A stretch of DNA of 64,000 nt from Lachnospiraceae bacterium (GCA_910576125.1 CAJTHM010000003.1:62001-126000); one strand, 5' to 3'; counted from the first letter of the stretch, positions 18,798 to 29,414 are shown. Notes: generated by a model from the sequence alone, not told the origin. Numbers and translations: made by a program.

Positions 18798-19037
18798 ATG
18801 GCAAGAGGACAGCGCAAGACGATTGAGGAAAAGATAAGCGCAAAGCAGGAGCTGATAGAGGCTCTGGAGACCCGGGTGGCATCGGAGAAACGCGAACTTG
18901 AGGAACTGTACCAGGAGAAGAGGCGCAAGGAACTGGAGGTAGTAAGCGACATTATCTCCGAATCCGGGCTGGGACCGGAAGAAGTGGCACAGGTGCTGCA
19001 GCAGTATCTGGGGGACCGGGAGAAAGCGGCTTCCTGA
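18798..19037 (+). CDS. Small coiled-coil protein of unknown function
   Basis: A 79-residue, highly charged protein predicted to be one long helix: basic start MARGQRKTIEEK, heptad-like residues 12-50, then a hydrophobic C-terminal part (VVSDIISESGLGPEEVAQVLQQYL). The layout resembles DUF4315-type proteins of mobile elements (charged coil, then a short helical tail), but the match is weak. The ATG at 18798 follows AAAGGAG; a longer reading frame upstream lacks a ribosome site. No clear partner among the neighbours. Confidence 0.65.
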   Translation: MARGQRKTIEEKISAKQELIEALETRVASEKRELEELYQEKRRKELEVVSDIISESGLGPEEVAQVLQQYLGDREKAAS

Positions 19038-19211
19038 GCGGAATCAGAAAAGCCACAGGGCAGAGAATAAGATAATGCGGCAAAAATGTATTTAAAGAGC
19101 GCAGGAGGAGAGTTTTCCGAATGCGCTTTTATGCTGTCCCGGTACGGGCGCGGCGCTTTCGTGTGCAAAATAGTACATAGATTTATGAATAGATTCGGGC
19201 AAAAAAGTACA

Positions 19212-19240
19212 TTGCACTTTTTCAGGAGAAAGTCTATACT
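19212..19240 (+). promoter_or_regulatory. Promoter of the MATE transporter gene
   Basis: TTGCAC (19212-19217) and TATACT (19235-19240), 17 bases apart, about 65 bases upstream of the chosen start. Confidence 0.6.
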
Positions 19241-19303
19241 TTTTCAGATATGATGAGTTTCGGGGCGGCTGTGCCGGAGCTTATGGGAAAAGAGGATATG
19301 ACT

Positions 19304-20647
19304 ATGACAAAGGATATGACAATGGGGTCTCCCATGAAGCTGATTCTGGGGTTTTCGATTCCCCTCCTGTTCGGATTTATGTTTCAGCAGTTCTACAGCC
19401 TGGTGGATACGGTGATTGTGGGCCGTTTCCTGGGCACGGACAATCTGGCGGCAGTGGGCGCCACTGGCTCCGTGAATTTTTTGATTATCGGCTTCTGCAT
19501 GGGAGTATGCAGCGGTTTTTCCATCCCTGTGGCCCATAAATTCGGGGCCCGGGATTATGAGGATCTGCGGAAGTATGTGGCGAACTGCATCTGGCTGTCC
19601 ATCGGCTTCGCCGCGGCGCTGACTGTGCTGACCACATCCCTGGCAAGGCAGATTCTGGTGTGGATGCGGACGCCGGAAGACATCATCGACAGATCCTGTT
19701 CCTACATATGGGTCATCTTTCTGGGGATTCCGGTGACTTTTCTCTACAACATGACCTCCGGCGTCATCCGTGCTTTGGGAGACAGCAGGACGCCGGTGAT
19801 TTTCCTGGTGATGTCCTCTTTTCTGAATGTGGGCCTTGACCTTTTCTTTATCGTGACCCTGCACATGGGCGTACAGGGAGCGGCGCTGGCCACCGTGATT
19901 TCCCAGGGGGTGTCCGGGGTCTGCTGCCTGCTGTTCATGATGAAAAAATTTGAAATCCTGCGGATCCGGAGGGAAGAGTGGACGCCGGACGGACACAGGA
20001 TGCGCGTGCTGTGCGGCATGGGCGTACCCATGGGTCTGCAATACTCTGTCACTGCCATCGGCAGCGTGATCTTGCAGAGCGCTACCAATACTCTGGGTTC
20101 CAGCGCTGTGGCGGCTGTCACGGCCTCCGGGCGCATCAACGGATTCCTGGCCTGCCCCTTTGACGCCATGGGCTCCACCATGGCCACCTACGGCGGGCAG
20201 AATGTAGGGGCGAAGAAGCTGGACCGCATCGGCGAGGGGCTGAAATCCTGCATTATGCTGGGAGTGGGATATGCCGTAATCGCACTGCTTGTCAGTATCT
20301 TTCTGGGCAGGCCGCTGGCATCCCTGTTCCTGGACGCTTCGGAGAGCGCCATCATAGACAACGCGCGGATGCTCATGATTTTCAATACTGCCTGTTACAC
20401 TCTGCTGGGACTGGTGAACATCATCCGTTTCCTGATACAGGGAATGGGATTTCCTACCTTTGCCATTTTGGCGGGAGTATTCGAGATGGTGGCGAGAGGA
20501 CTTGTGGGCTTCGCTTTGGTGCCTCTGCTCGGGTTCACCGGCGTGGCGCTGGGGAATCCCCTGGCATGGCTGTTCGCGGACTTATTTCTGATTCCGGCGT
20601 ATTTTCATGTGCGCAAGACGCTGGGAAAGCAGCTGGCGGATTCGTGA
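19304..20647 (+). CDS. MATE-family multidrug/Na+ antiporter-like efflux protein
   Basis: A 447-residue MATE transporter with about twelve membrane helices in two related halves. The N-terminal pattern MTKDMTMGSPMKLILGFSIP and LFGFMFQQFYSLVDTVIVG is typical of clostridial members, which probably export cationic compounds or metabolites using an ion gradient. I chose the ATG at 19304 because GAGG sits eight bases upstream and because relatives begin this way; earlier ATGs are in frame. It stands alone downstream of a good promoter and is convergent with the Crp-like gene. Confidence 0.9.
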   Translation: MTKDMTMGSPMKLILGFSIPLLFGFMFQQFYSLVDTVIVGRFLGTDNLAAVGATGSVNFLIIGFCMGVCSGFSIPVAHKFGARDYEDLRKYVANCIWLSIGFAAALTVLTTSLARQILVWMRTPEDIIDRSCSYIWVIFLGIPVTFLYNMTSGVIRALGDSRTPVIFLVMSSFLNVGLDLFFIVTLHMGVQGAALATVISQGVSGVCCLLFMMKKFEILRIRREEWTPDGHRMRVLCGMGVPMGLQYSVTAIGSVILQSATNTLGSSAVAAVTASGRINGFLACPFDAMGSTMATYGGQNVGAKKLDRIGEGLKSCIMLGVGYAVIALLVSIFLGRPLASLFLDASESAIIDNARMLMIFNTACYTLLGLVNIIRFLIQGMGFPTFAILAGVFEMVARGLVGFALVPLLGFTGVALGNPLAWLFADLFLIPAYFHVRKTLGKQLADS

Positions 20648-20724
20648 TAATAGGAAGTGACTGGCGCGCGGCATTTTGCGGCTATAGGCCTGCAGAAAGC
20701 GGAAGTGCCTGCCAGGCCCTTGGC

Positions 20725-20754
20725 ATCCGCTCCGCCCTGATGGGCGGCGCGGAT
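20725..20754. terminator. Hairpin between convergent MATE and Crp-like genes
   Basis: ATCCGCTCCGCCC (20725-20737) pairs with GGGCGGCGCGGAT (20742-20754) with one mismatch and a TGAT loop. It lies between converging genes and is followed by a T-rich stretch, so it may serve either strand. Confidence 0.55.
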
Positions 20755-20800
20755 TTCGGCATTCCGTTTTCTGTAATATTCCCGGGCCCCGGAGGCCCTG

Positions 20801-23089
20801 CTAGCTGATTTCCGGCTTTCTGGAAGCAAAGGCGATTTCCTGCTCCAGGCAGTCCGGGACAGGGGTGTTGCTGTTGCGCAGCTTCTGCCTCAGAATGCCC
20901 AGCTTCTGGACGCGCTGCCCGGACAGAATCCGCTGGCGGCTGAGAAGTTCCGAGAACATGGGGTTCTGCTCCAGCGCCGCGTCCATGGAAGCGGGAAGAG
21001 GGCAGTACATGAAGAGGATTCTCCGGGCCACCTTGTTCAGCCTGGCCGAACCGTTGCTCTCATACATGATCCAGGTGACATAGTCCCTTACGAACATTTC
21101 CCGGAAGCTGTTCTTGGCTCTTACCAGGCTGTTTTGCAGCTTTTCTTTGGCGTCCTTGCTCAGTTCGGTATTCTTCTTGTAGAACTGCATATAGTCAAAA
21201 TATTCGCTGGTGAGGGATGGCTCCGACACATCGTTCCAGCGCCCGCTCTGGATGCGCTTGCACATTTCCCAGCGGAATTCGCCGGTCATGCGAACCATTG
21301 CGGTGTCCAGGTTCTCCATGTAGAACGCGGGCAGGATCATGCGGCTGGGGCTGTTGCGCTTCCGGCCCTCGATTTCCTGCCACAGAGAGCCCCTGATTCC
21401 GGCGTTGGGCATCAGGATGATGTCCGGCAGGTATTCCACGTGGATGGGCTCCCGGTTCATGGCCTGGGACATCTCGTAATCGATGGTCTCCCGATAAAAG
21501 GCCGAGAAATCCACTGCTTTGAGCATGGCCAGGGCGCCGCCGACCTTCTCCGGAGTGACGAAAGAGTCCCTCAAGTCCTTGAGCATGTTCTCGGCGGTGA
21601 ACACGGGACAGTAAGTGGTCACACGGCCGAAAGTCACTTTGTTGGCCACTGGGAAAAGATTCTCCAGCTCGTAGCGCACCTTTGCCAGACGGTCGTTTTC
21701 CAGGGCCGAGACCTCCGCTGCGGAGAGATTGTTCCTTTTCTTCTGGAGATAGACGAAGTCGTCGTAATCCTCGTCAAGCTCGCTTCGGCTGGGATTTTTC
21801 TCCCCATCATAGATTGCCATCAGCCAGTCGTAGAAAGTATAGACGTTCATCTGCCTCGGCTCGCTCATATAGCTGGCCAGGCGATAAAGGACGACGCTGT
21901 TGTCTTCTCCTGCCAGCGCCTCGTCCACGTAGCCGAAATAGAGGAACATGCGCACCGGAACCGGCAGGCTGGGGACGGAGAGGGAGCGATCGAAGACCTC
22001 CGTGTACAGCAGATAGAATTCCTCTGTCAGCACCCTTCGCAGGCGGCTGCACTCATCGTCCGTGGAGTTTTTGTCCCTGGTGGCCCGGTAATGGGCTACA
22101 TGCTCCCGGAAAGATGCCTCTTTATCGCCGTCCAGCCCGGCGAAATCCAGAATGGTCTCCAAAGACCCCTCCAGCAGCTGCAGGATATCCGCGCCGGAGC
22201 CCTCTCCGGCGCCCTGGGCCGCCTCAGGATGGGCCAGGGCCTCCTCTTTTCTGCGGAAAGCCTGGGTCCGGACAGTGGCCTGGGCTTCCGGAGGGATATC
22301 GTATTCTTCGGGCAGGCGAAGCATCCGGGAAATGTGATTGTACAGTTCGCCGCAGTCTGCCCCTTCCTGGCAGAGGCGGTAGTAGAGCTTGGTCATGGCG
22401 TCGAACATATCGTTCCCTGACTGGCTGTAATAGCAGCATATGATCTGGGAACGGTACTGGGCCTGGGCTTCCAGCACCCGGTAGGTCTTGTTCAGGTCAA
22501 GGGAGCCCTTTCTCAGCACCCCCAGGGACAACCCCGCCTCCTGAAGCAGGATGTCGGAATCCGCGCCCATATAGACACGCTGCAGCGAAGCATAATATTT
22601 GCTCAGCCATTCATCGCAGGAGTCCTCCAGACAGTGCGGGATCTCCTCCGCTTCCGGGGGAATGCGGGAGGGGACTTTATGCTTTTCGCACAAACCGGCA
22701 TACAGATCGCAGTCCGTCCGCAGCCTCCGGTAAAGCGACGCGCTGCCCACTTCCGACACGGACGCCTGCTCTATCATGGCGCCAAACTGCCGCAGGAGGG
22801 AGAGGATGAACAGCTTCGCGATGCCGGGGCGCTTCTGCAGCAGATCCTCCAAAGCCTCCATGCTGGTCAGGGGATAGGGCATGAGGGTGGTGTCCTCCAG
22901 CGCGGTGTAGGTCAGAAAGTGTATCTCGGAGCATATCTCACAGATGCCCGCCACATCCCCGATGCCGATTTGATAGGAGCCTCCCGGGCACTGTACCTCT
23001 ACCCGTCCCTGGGAAATCAGATACAATGTGGTCACAGGCTGCTCAAAGCTGCAGATGTTTTTGGATTTTTCTATAACGATTCCTGGCAT
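20801..23089 (-). CDS. Cyclic-nucleotide-binding-like (Crp-type) domain protein, large unknown C-terminus
   Basis: A 762-residue protein. Residues about 5-110 look like a Crp-type cNMP-binding beta barrel (TLYLISQGRVEVQCPGG, then IGIGDVAGI). The usual PxGExFGE phosphate-binding stretch is not conserved, so a ligand other than cAMP, or none, is likely. The remaining ~640 residues are mostly helical and match no domain I recognise; no helix-turn-helix is seen. It is the second gene after the activase-like giant, 34 bases apart, so it probably serves that system. The ATG follows AAGGAAC. Confidence 0.7.
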   Translation of the reverse strand: MPGIVIEKSKNICSFEQPVTTLYLISQGRVEVQCPGGSYQIGIGDVAGICEICSEIHFLTYTALEDTTLMPYPLTSMEALEDLLQKRPGIAKLFILSLLRQFGAMIEQASVSEVGSASLYRRLRTDCDLYAGLCEKHKVPSRIPPEAEEIPHCLEDSCDEWLSKYYASLQRVYMGADSDILLQEAGLSLGVLRKGSLDLNKTYRVLEAQAQYRSQIICCYYSQSGNDMFDAMTKLYYRLCQEGADCGELYNHISRMLRLPEEYDIPPEAQATVRTQAFRRKEEALAHPEAAQGAGEGSGADILQLLEGSLETILDFAGLDGDKEASFREHVAHYRATRDKNSTDDECSRLRRVLTEEFYLLYTEVFDRSLSVPSLPVPVRMFLYFGYVDEALAGEDNSVVLYRLASYMSEPRQMNVYTFYDWLMAIYDGEKNPSRSELDEDYDDFVYLQKKRNNLSAAEVSALENDRLAKVRYELENLFPVANKVTFGRVTTYCPVFTAENMLKDLRDSFVTPEKVGGALAMLKAVDFSAFYRETIDYEMSQAMNREPIHVEYLPDIILMPNAGIRGSLWQEIEGRKRNSPSRMILPAFYMENLDTAMVRMTGEFRWEMCKRIQSGRWNDVSEPSLTSEYFDYMQFYKKNTELSKDAKEKLQNSLVRAKNSFREMFVRDYVTWIMYESNGSARLNKVARRILFMYCPLPASMDAALEQNPMFSELLSRQRILSGQRVQKLGILRQKLRNSNTPVPDCLEQEIAFASRKPEIS

Positions 23090-23123
23090 AGTTTCCGTTC
23101 CTTTCCATATTGATTCTTCAGGC

Positions 23124-26100
23124 TCACTGACGGCCTTTTCCCGTCAGGTTCTTCTGGGCCGTGGAGAGCATCAGTTTGATTCGGTTGAGCTGGTTCACCT
23201 CGCTGGCGCCGGGATCGTAGTCGATGGCTACGATATTGGATTGGGGGTAGCTTTTCCGCAGGGCCTTGATGACGCCCTTGCCCACCACATGGTTGGGCAG
23301 GCAGCCAAAGGGCTGGGTGCACACGATGTTGGGCACGCCCTCGTGGATCAGCTCCACCATTTCTCCCGTGAGAAACCATCCCTCTCCTGTCTGGTTGCCG
23401 ATGGAGACAATCGGTTCCGCAAAGGAGACGATATCCCGAATAGGTGTAGGCGGTGTAAAGTGCTTCGATTTCCGGAATTCCTTTATCATGCTCTTTCGCA
23501 GTACATGCTCGATGGCCCAGATGCCCATGGAGGATATGCGGGCTGCCTTTTTGCTGGTGCCCAGATTCTCCGCCTTGTAGATCTGGTTATAGAAGCAGTA
23601 CAGCATGAAATCCATCAGATCGGGCACCACGGCCTCTGCCCCCTCGCTCTCCAGCAGCTCCACCAGGTGATTGTTGCCCGCGGGAGAGAATTTCACCAGA
23701 ATCTCGCCCACGATGCCCACCCGGGGTTTTTGGATGTCCAGAAGAGGAATCGCATCGAAGTCCCGGATAATCTCCCGGCACATCTTGCCGAATTTCAGCA
23801 GATTCACATGCCTTGCGGAAACGAAATCCTGTGCCCTTTTTACCCATTTCCTGTGCACGGCATCCACTGCGCCGGGGGTGGCTTCATAGGGGCGCATCCG
23901 GTATACGCAGCGCATGAAGATGTCGCCGAACTGAGCGGACACAGCGGCCCGTATCAGCATATCCGCATTCAGGTGGAAACCGGGATTGCTCTCGATTCCG
24001 GCCAGATTCAGCGAGATTACGGGGATCTGCTCCATGCCGGCTTTCTGCAACGCCCGGCGGATGAAGCCCACGTAATTGGTGGCGCGGCAGCCGCCGCCGG
24101 TCTGGGTCATGATGAGGGCGGTTTTCTGCAGGTCGTATTTCCCGGACAGCAGAGCCTCCATGATCTGTCCCACCACAAGGAGGGAGGGATAGCAGGCATC
24201 GTTGTTGACATATTTCAGACCCACGTCCACAGAGTGCCTGTTGTCGTTGTCCAGCACTACGAAATTGTAGCCGCAGGCGTTGAAAGCCGCCTGCATGATC
24301 TCGAAGTGGATCGGGGACATCTGGGGGCAGAGGATGGTATAGTTCTGCCGCATCTCCTCGGTGAAGGAGACTTTCTCGATAGCGGAAGAATGCAGCGTGC
24401 GCTCCTTGTGGGTCTTTTCCCGCACCTGGATGGCGGACAGCAGAGAGCGGACGCGGATCCTGGCGGCGCCCAGATTGTTCACCTCGTCGATTTTCAGGCA
24501 GGTGTAGATTTTGCCCGAGCCGGACAGGATATCGTTCACCTGATCCGTGGTGACGGCGTCCAGGCCGCAGCCGAAGGAATTCAGCTGAATCAGGTCCAGA
24601 TTGTCCACGGTCTTTACGTAGCTGGCGGCAGCGTAGAGTCTGGAGTGGTACATCCACTGATCGGATACGATGAGAGGCCTTTCCGGGCAGCCTAAGTGGG
24701 AGACGGAGTCCTCCGTCAGCACTGCCACATCGAAAGAGGTGATCAGTTCCGGCAGACCGTGGTTGATTTCCGGGTCGATATGGTAAGGACGTCCGGCCAG
24801 GACGATGCCGCGCTTTCCGGTCTCTTTCAGCCAGGCTATGGTCTCCTCGCCTTTTTTGCGCATATCCATGCGGGTCCGGTCCATTTCCTCCCATCCGGCG
24901 GCCGCAGCCGCGGTCACCTCATCGGAGGGCAGCTCTCTGAATTCTTTCAACAAGGCTTCCGTGACAGTGCCCAGGTCGCGGAAAGACATGAAAGGATTGC
25001 GCAGTTTTGCCTGACCGGTGCTGATGGCCTCCACATTGTTCTTGATATTTTCCGAGTAGGAGGTGACGATGGGGCAGTTGTAGTGGTTGTTGGCCCCCTC
25101 CACCTCGTCCCGCTCGTAGAACAGGGCGGGATAGAACACGAAATCCACTTTCTGCTGAATCAGCCATTCCACATGCCCGTGGGCCAGCTTGGCGGGATAG
25201 CATTCCGACTCGCTGGGGATGGATTCGATGCCCAGCTCATAAATCTGCCTGTTGGAACTGGGGGAGAGGACTACCCGGTATCCCAGTCTGGTGAAAAAGG
25301 TGTGCCAGAAAGGGTAATTCTCATACATGTTCAGCACTCTGGGGAGACCCACCGTGCCCCTTCTGGCCTCATCCGGCGCCAGGGACTCGTAGGAGAACAG
25401 GCGCTTTAACTTGTAATCGAAGAGATTGGGCACATCGTGGGAATTCTTCTGCCCGCCGATGCCGCGCTCGCAGCGGTTGCCGGAGATGTATTGACGGCCT
25501 CCCGAAAATTTATTGATGGTAAGACGGCAGCTGTTGGTGCAGCCTCTGCACTTTGCCATGCTGGTCTCATATTTCAAGGCGCAGAGCTTTTCGTAGGAAA
25601 GCATTTTCGTTTCATACTTTTCCTCGTAATGCTCCCTGGCGATCAGGGCCGCGCCGAAAGCGCCCATGATGCCTGCGATATCGGGCCGGATGGCCTCGCA
25701 ATCCGCGATTTTCTCAAAGCTTCGCAGCACGGCGTCATTGTAGAAAGTGCCGCCCTGGACTACGATGTTCCTGCCAAGTTCCGAGGCATCGGACACTTTG
25801 ATGACCTTGAACAGGGCGTTCTTGATGACGGAATAGGCAAGGCCCGCGGAGATATCGGGGACGCCCGCGCCCTCTTTCTGGGCCTGCTTCACCCTGGAGT
25901 TCATGAACACCGTGCAGCGGGTACCCAGATCAATCGGATGCTCTGCGAAAACAGCCGCCGCCGCGAAATCCTCCACGCTGTAGTTCAGGGACTTGGCAAA
26001 GGTCTCGATAAAGGAGCCGCAGCCCGAGGAACAGGCCTCATTGAGCAGCACGCTGTCCACGGCGCCGTCCTTGATCTTGATGCATTTCATGTCCTGGCCG

Positions 26101-27452
26101 CCGATGTCGAGGATGCAGTCCACGTCGGGGTTGAAGAAAGCGGCGGCATAGTAGTGGGCCACGGTCTCCACCTCGCCGTCGTCTAGGAGGAACGCGGCTT
26201 TCATCAGAGCCTCTCCGTAGCCTGTGGAGCAGGAGCGGACGATGTGCACGTTTTCCGGCAGCTGCTCGTAGATTTCCTTTAAGGAGCGGATGGCGGTCTT
26301 CAGGGGACTGCCGTCATTGCCCGCGTAAAAAGAATAGAGCAGGGAGCCGTCCTCGCCCACCAGGGCGATTTTCGTAGTGGTGGAGCCGGCGTCTATCCCT
26401 AAGAACGCGTTGCCGCTGTAGTCGGATAACCGCGCCGTGCCCACATGGGCGTTGGCGTGGCGCTCCCGGAAAGCGTCATAGGACTTTCTGTCGGCGAACA
26501 GCGGCTCCATGCGTTCTACCTCGAACTCCATTTTGATTTCGGAGGAAAGCCTCCGCAGCATCTCCTCCATGGAGCAGGAATTATCCTTTTTTGCGTTCAG
26601 GGCGGAACCGATGGCGGCGAACAGATGGGAATTGTCCGTGTCGATGACATGTTTGTCGTCTAATTTCAGCGTACGGATAAAAGCTGCTTTCAGTTCCGAC
26701 AAAAAATGCAGCGGGCCGCCCAGGAATGCCACATGGCCCCGGATGGGCTTGCCGCATGCCAGACCGGAAATGGTCTGGTTCACCACGGCCTGGAAAATGG
26801 ATGCCGCCAGATCCTCCTTGGTGGCGCCCTCGTTGATCAGGGGCTGGATGTCCGTCTTCGCGAAGACGCCGCAGCGGGCGGCGATGGCGTAGAGGGATTT
26901 GTATTCCTTTGCGTATTCGTTCAGACCGGAGGCGTCCGTCTGTATCAGGGAAGCCATCTGGTCGATGAAAGAGCCTGTGCCTCCCGCACAGATGCCGTTC
27001 ATGCGCTGCTCCACATTGCCGCCCTCGAAATAAATGATCTTCGCGTCCTCGCCGCCCAGCTCGATGGCCACGTCCGTCTCCGGGGCCAGCTCCTGCAGGG
27101 CGGAGGCTACCGCTATGACTTCCTGTGTAAAGGGGACGCCCAGGCAATTTGCCAGAGTCAGGCCGCCGGATCCCGTGATCATGGGATGCAGCGTCAGATT
27201 GCCGAACTGCTGATATGCTTTTTCCAAAAGCCTGGAGAGTGTTTCCCGGATATTGGCAAAGTGGCGCTCATAGTCGGAAAACAGAATATGATGCTCTTCG
27301 TCCAGAATCGCAATCTTGACGGTGGTGGAGCCTATATCAATGCCAAGAATAGCATTGGCATTGCCAAGTAGGGCATTGGCATTGCCGAGAAATACATCGG
27401 CATCGCGGGTCAGTACATCGTCAGAGACTGCACTTTTTGTAGTGAATTCCAT
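23124..27452 (-). CDS. Giant 2-hydroxyacyl-CoA dehydratase activase-related protein
   Basis: A 1442-residue protein of the BadF/BadG/BcrA/BcrD-HgdC class. It holds two ASKHA ATPase modules ([15 protein letters not shown] near 36-50, and [19 protein letters not shown] near 350), each with iron-sulfur cysteine surroundings such as [11 protein letters not shown] and [11 protein letters not shown]. Next comes [13 protein letters not shown] (about 643-655), then a DUF2229/HgdB-like region ([38 protein letters not shown]). Family activases use ATP to push electrons into dehydratases. This long fused form is widespread in Clostridia, but its substrate is unknown. GAGGAAGGATG precedes the ATG. The N-terminus has an LGNANA repeat. 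Confidence 0.88.
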   Translation of the reverse strand: MEFTTKSAVSDDVLTRDADVFLGNANALLGNANAILGIDIGSTTVKIAILDEEHHILFSDYERHFANIRETLSRLLEKAYQQFGNLTLHPMITGSGGLTLANCLGVPFTQEVIAVASALQELAPETDVAIELGGEDAKIIYFEGGNVEQRMNGICAGGTGSFIDQMASLIQTDASGLNEYAKEYKSLYAIAARCGVFAKTDIQPLINEGATKEDLAASIFQAVVNQTISGLACGKPIRGHVAFLGGPLHFLSELKAAFIRTLKLDDKHVIDTDNSHLFAAIGSALNAKKDNSCSMEEMLRRLSSEIKMEFEVERMEPLFADRKSYDAFRERHANAHVGTARLSDYSGNAFLGIDAGSTTTKIALVGEDGSLLYSFYAGNDGSPLKTAIRSLKEIYEQLPENVHIVRSCSTGYGEALMKAAFLLDDGEVETVAHYYAAAFFNPDVDCILDIGGQDMKCIKIKDGAVDSVLLNEACSSGCGSFIETFAKSLNYSVEDFAAAAVFAEHPIDLGTRCTVFMNSRVKQAQKEGAGVPDISAGLAYSVIKNALFKVIKVSDASELGRNIVVQGGTFYNDAVLRSFEKIADCEAIRPDIAGIMGAFGAALIAREHYEEKYETKMLSYEKLCALKYETSMAKCRGCTNSCRLTINKFSGGRQYISGNRCERGIGGQKNSHDVPNLFDYKLKRLFSYESLAPDEARRGTVGLPRVLNMYENYPFWHTFFTRLGYRVVLSPSSNRQIYELGIESIPSESECYPAKLAHGHVEWLIQQKVDFVFYPALFYERDEVEGANNHYNCPIVTSYSENIKNNVEAISTGQAKLRNPFMSFRDLGTVTEALLKEFRELPSDEVTAAAAAGWEEMDRTRMDMRKKGEETIAWLKETGKRGIVLAGRPYHIDPEINHGLPELITSFDVAVLTEDSVSHLGCPERPLIVSDQWMYHSRLYAAASYVKTVDNLDLIQLNSFGCGLDAVTTDQVNDILSGSGKIYTCLKIDEVNNLGAARIRVRSLLSAIQVREKTHKERTLHSSAIEKVSFTEEMRQNYTILCPQMSPIHFEIMQAAFNACGYNFVVLDNDNRHSVDVGLKYVNNDACYPSLLVVGQIMEALLSGKYDLQKTALIMTQTGGGCRATNYVGFIRRALQKAGMEQIPVISLNLAGIESNPGFHLNADMLIRAAVSAQFGDIFMRCVYRMRPYEATPGAVDAVHRKWVKRAQDFVSARHVNLLKFGKMCREIIRDFDAIPLLDIQKPRVGIVGEILVKFSPAGNNHLVELLESEGAEAVVPDLMDFMLYCFYNQIYKAENLGTSKKAARISSMGIWAIEHVLRKSMIKEFRKSKHFTPPTPIRDIVSFAEPIVSIGNQTGEGWFLTGEMVELIHEGVPNIVCTQPFGCLPNHVVGKGVIKALRKSYPQSNIVAIDYDPGASEVNQLNRIKLMLSTAQKNLTGKGRQ

Positions 27453-27531
27453 GTAAAATCATCCTTCCTCAATTGAACCCAGTATCAATCACTGGAAAAA
27501 AGAATGCCGACACATCATGACATTCTAAGAC

Positions 27532-27560
27532 ATTATAGTACACGGCGGGGCAAAATGCAA
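27532..27560 (-). promoter_or_regulatory. Strong promoter of the activase operon
   Basis: On the minus strand TTGCAT (27560-27555) and TATAAT (27537-27532) are 17 bases apart, about 80 bases before the activase gene. Confidence 0.7.
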
Positions 27561-27623
27561 ATATATGAACCTGTTAAAAGTTTATTAAAAAACTGATTTT
27601 TATATTAAATAGGAAAAGTCTGG

Positions 27624-27652
27624 TTTACTTATGGGAGCGGGAATGATAGAAT
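27624..27652 (+). promoter_or_regulatory. Promoter of the rhomboid-like gene
   Basis: TTTACT (27624-27629) and TAGAAT (27647-27652), spaced 17 bases, 35 bases before the chosen start. Confidence 0.5.
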
Positions 27653-27686
27653 ATAGACAGGTTATTGGGCAAAAGGAGTGGAGAAA

Positions 27687-28529
27687 ATGAGCAATTTTGA
27701 AAAGAAATTCGGAAAGTATGCCATCAGCAATCTTTCCATGATACTGATTTTATGCTATGTATTGGGGTATTTCATCCGGCTGATCAACGCTGATTTTCTT
27801 TTGTATCTGACGCTGGATCCTTACGCCATCCTGCACGGACAGATCTGGCGGCTTTTCACATGGATTATCATGCCGCCGTCTTCGCTGAATCCGTTCACGA
27901 TTATCATGCTGCTGTTTTACTACAATATCGGCACCAGCCTGGAGCATACGTGGGGAGTCTACCGGTACAATGTCTATCTGCTGTCAGGTATGCTGTTTAC
28001 GATTCTGGGCAGCTTTGTATGGCTGGGGATTCAGTTCTTCCTGACTGGCAGCGCAGGCCTGAAAGAGACTTCTCTGATTGTGTCGCTGCTGTTTTCCACC
28101 TATTACGTCAATATGTCCATCTTCCTGGCGTTTGCGGCCACGTTCCCGGAGGTGCAGGTGCTTCTGATGTTCCTCATTCCGGTGAAGGTAAAGTGGCTGG
28201 GCATTCTGGACGGCCTGGTGCTGCTGTATGATTTCCTCTTCGCGGGAGGCCTGGTGACCAGGATTGTCATTGCGTCCTCCCTGCTGAATTTTGTCATTTT
28301 CTTCCTTACTTCCAGGAGCCATATCCATATGACGCCGAAGCAGATGAAGCGCAGGGCGGAGTTTCGGCAGGACATCCGGCGCAACTCCAGGGTGACGAAG
28401 CATAAATGCGCTATCTGCGGACAGACAGAGGATGATGACCCCAATCTGGAGTTCCGGTTCTGCTCTAAGTGTAACGGCAATTATGAATACTGCCAGCAGC
28501 ATCTGTTTTCGCACACCCATGTAAAATAA
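27687..28529 (+). CDS. Rhomboid-like membrane protein with C-terminal zinc ribbon
   Basis: A 280-residue protein. About six membrane helices (residues 15-215) follow the rhomboid layout: HGQIWRLFTWIIMPPSS, then YYNIGTSLEHTWGVYRYN as in the rhomboid loop region. The catalytic GxSG serine and its histidine partner are not evident, so it is probably an inactive rhomboid relative. The cytoplasmic tail (about 235-280) has CAICGQ and CSKCNGNYEYCQQHLFSH, a zinc-binding pattern with extra Cys/His. The ATG at 27687 is preceded by AAAAGGAG; a GTG nine bases upstream overlaps that site. It is transcribed away from the activase gene. Confidence 0.75.
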   Translation: MSNFEKKFGKYAISNLSMILILCYVLGYFIRLINADFLLYLTLDPYAILHGQIWRLFTWIIMPPSSLNPFTIIMLLFYYNIGTSLEHTWGVYRYNVYLLSGMLFTILGSFVWLGIQFFLTGSAGLKETSLIVSLLFSTYYVNMSIFLAFAATFPEVQVLLMFLIPVKVKWLGILDGLVLLYDFLFAGGLVTRIVIASSLLNFVIFFLTSRSHIHMTPKQMKRRAEFRQDIRRNSRVTKHKCAICGQTEDDDPNLEFRFCSKCNGNYEYCQQHLFSHTHVK

Positions 28530-28545
28530 AAGGGTGAGAAGAATT

Positions 28546-28589
28546 AAGAATGCCCAAGCGAACAAGGTTCGCTATGTGCAGGCATTCTT
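28546..28589 (+). terminator. Nested double hairpin after the rhomboid-like gene
   Basis: AAGAATGCC (28546-28554) pairs with GGCATTCTT (28581-28589), and inside it AGCGAAC (28557-28563) pairs with GTTCGCT (28567-28573). The inner loop is AAG. A weak T-rich stretch follows. Confidence 0.55.
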
Positions 28590-28637
28590 CCGGGTTTTCA
28601 CAGATTGTTTGTGCCATTAAGGGAAAAGGAGAGGCAA

Positions 28638-29414
28638 GTGAATCAGGAAATTATTTTTGCGCAGACTCTTGAAAGAGTGCACAGGCTTGCGAAAGAGCAG
28701 GGAAACTGCGTCAGTGAGGAGCAGGTGAGGAGCGAATTCGCCGGGCTGGATCTAAAGGAAAACCAGCTGGAGATGGTATTCGAATATCTGCGGAAGCGCA
28801 ATGTGGGCATCGGGGAGGAGCCGCCGGACCAGGATGCGTTCCTCACTGACGAGGAGAGAGACTATCTGCAGATGTATCTGGATGAGATAGAGGCTCTGCC
28901 TGTATACAGTGACGGACAGAGAGAGGCTTACGCCATGTCGGTCATGGCAGGAGACAAGGCCGCAGGGCAGTTACTGACGGAGAGTTACCTGCGGGAGGTG
29001 GCGGATATCGCCAGACTCTACGCGGGACAGGGCGTGGCCCTGGAGGATTTGATCGGAGAGGGCAATGTGGCTCTGGCGGTAAGCGTGGAGATGCTGGCCA
29101 GGATGGGAGAGGCCGACAGAAGCGCGGAGGCCGAGCCATTTTTCGGGAAGCCCTCGGAGGTTCGGGGGATGCTGGTCAAGCGCATTATGGATGCCTGCGA
29201 GGAATGCATCAGGGAGCGCGCGGATACCGAGAAGAATGACAGAAAAATCGCCGACAAGGTGAACCGGGTGGCCGATAAGGCGGGGGAGCTGGCGCAGGAA
29301 CTGCGCAGAAAGGTGACACCGGAGGAGCTGATGGAGGAGACAGGCCTGTCCGCGAAAGCCATCCGGGACGCAATGCGTGTAAGCGGGCACCAGATAGAGG
29401 ACATTGACGGATGA
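28638..29414 (+). CDS. Sigma-70-like protein without region 4
   Basis: A 258-residue protein. The N-terminus (about 5-60) resembles sigma region 1.1. LTDEERDYLQMYLDEIEALP resembles region 1.2, and a degenerate region 2 follows (AGDKAAGQLLTESYLREVADIARLYAGQGVALEDLIGEGNVAL; compare LIxxNLRLV and DLIQEGNIGL of true sigmas). A region-3-like helix-turn-helix sits near 225-250 (VTPEELMEETGLSAKAIRDAM). The -10-reading region 2.4 and the -35-reading region 4 are missing, so promoter recognition on its own is doubtful. GTG start with AAAAGGAG six to seven bases before. The next gene follows within 60 bases. Confidence 0.72.
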   Translation: MNQEIIFAQTLERVHRLAKEQGNCVSEEQVRSEFAGLDLKENQLEMVFEYLRKRNVGIGEEPPDQDAFLTDEERDYLQMYLDEIEALPVYSDGQREAYAMSVMAGDKAAGQLLTESYLREVADIARLYAGQGVALEDLIGEGNVALAVSVEMLARMGEADRSAEAEPFFGKPSEVRGMLVKRIMDACEECIRERADTEKNDRKIADKVNRVADKAGELAQELRRKVTPEELMEETGLSAKAIRDAMRVSGHQIEDIDG

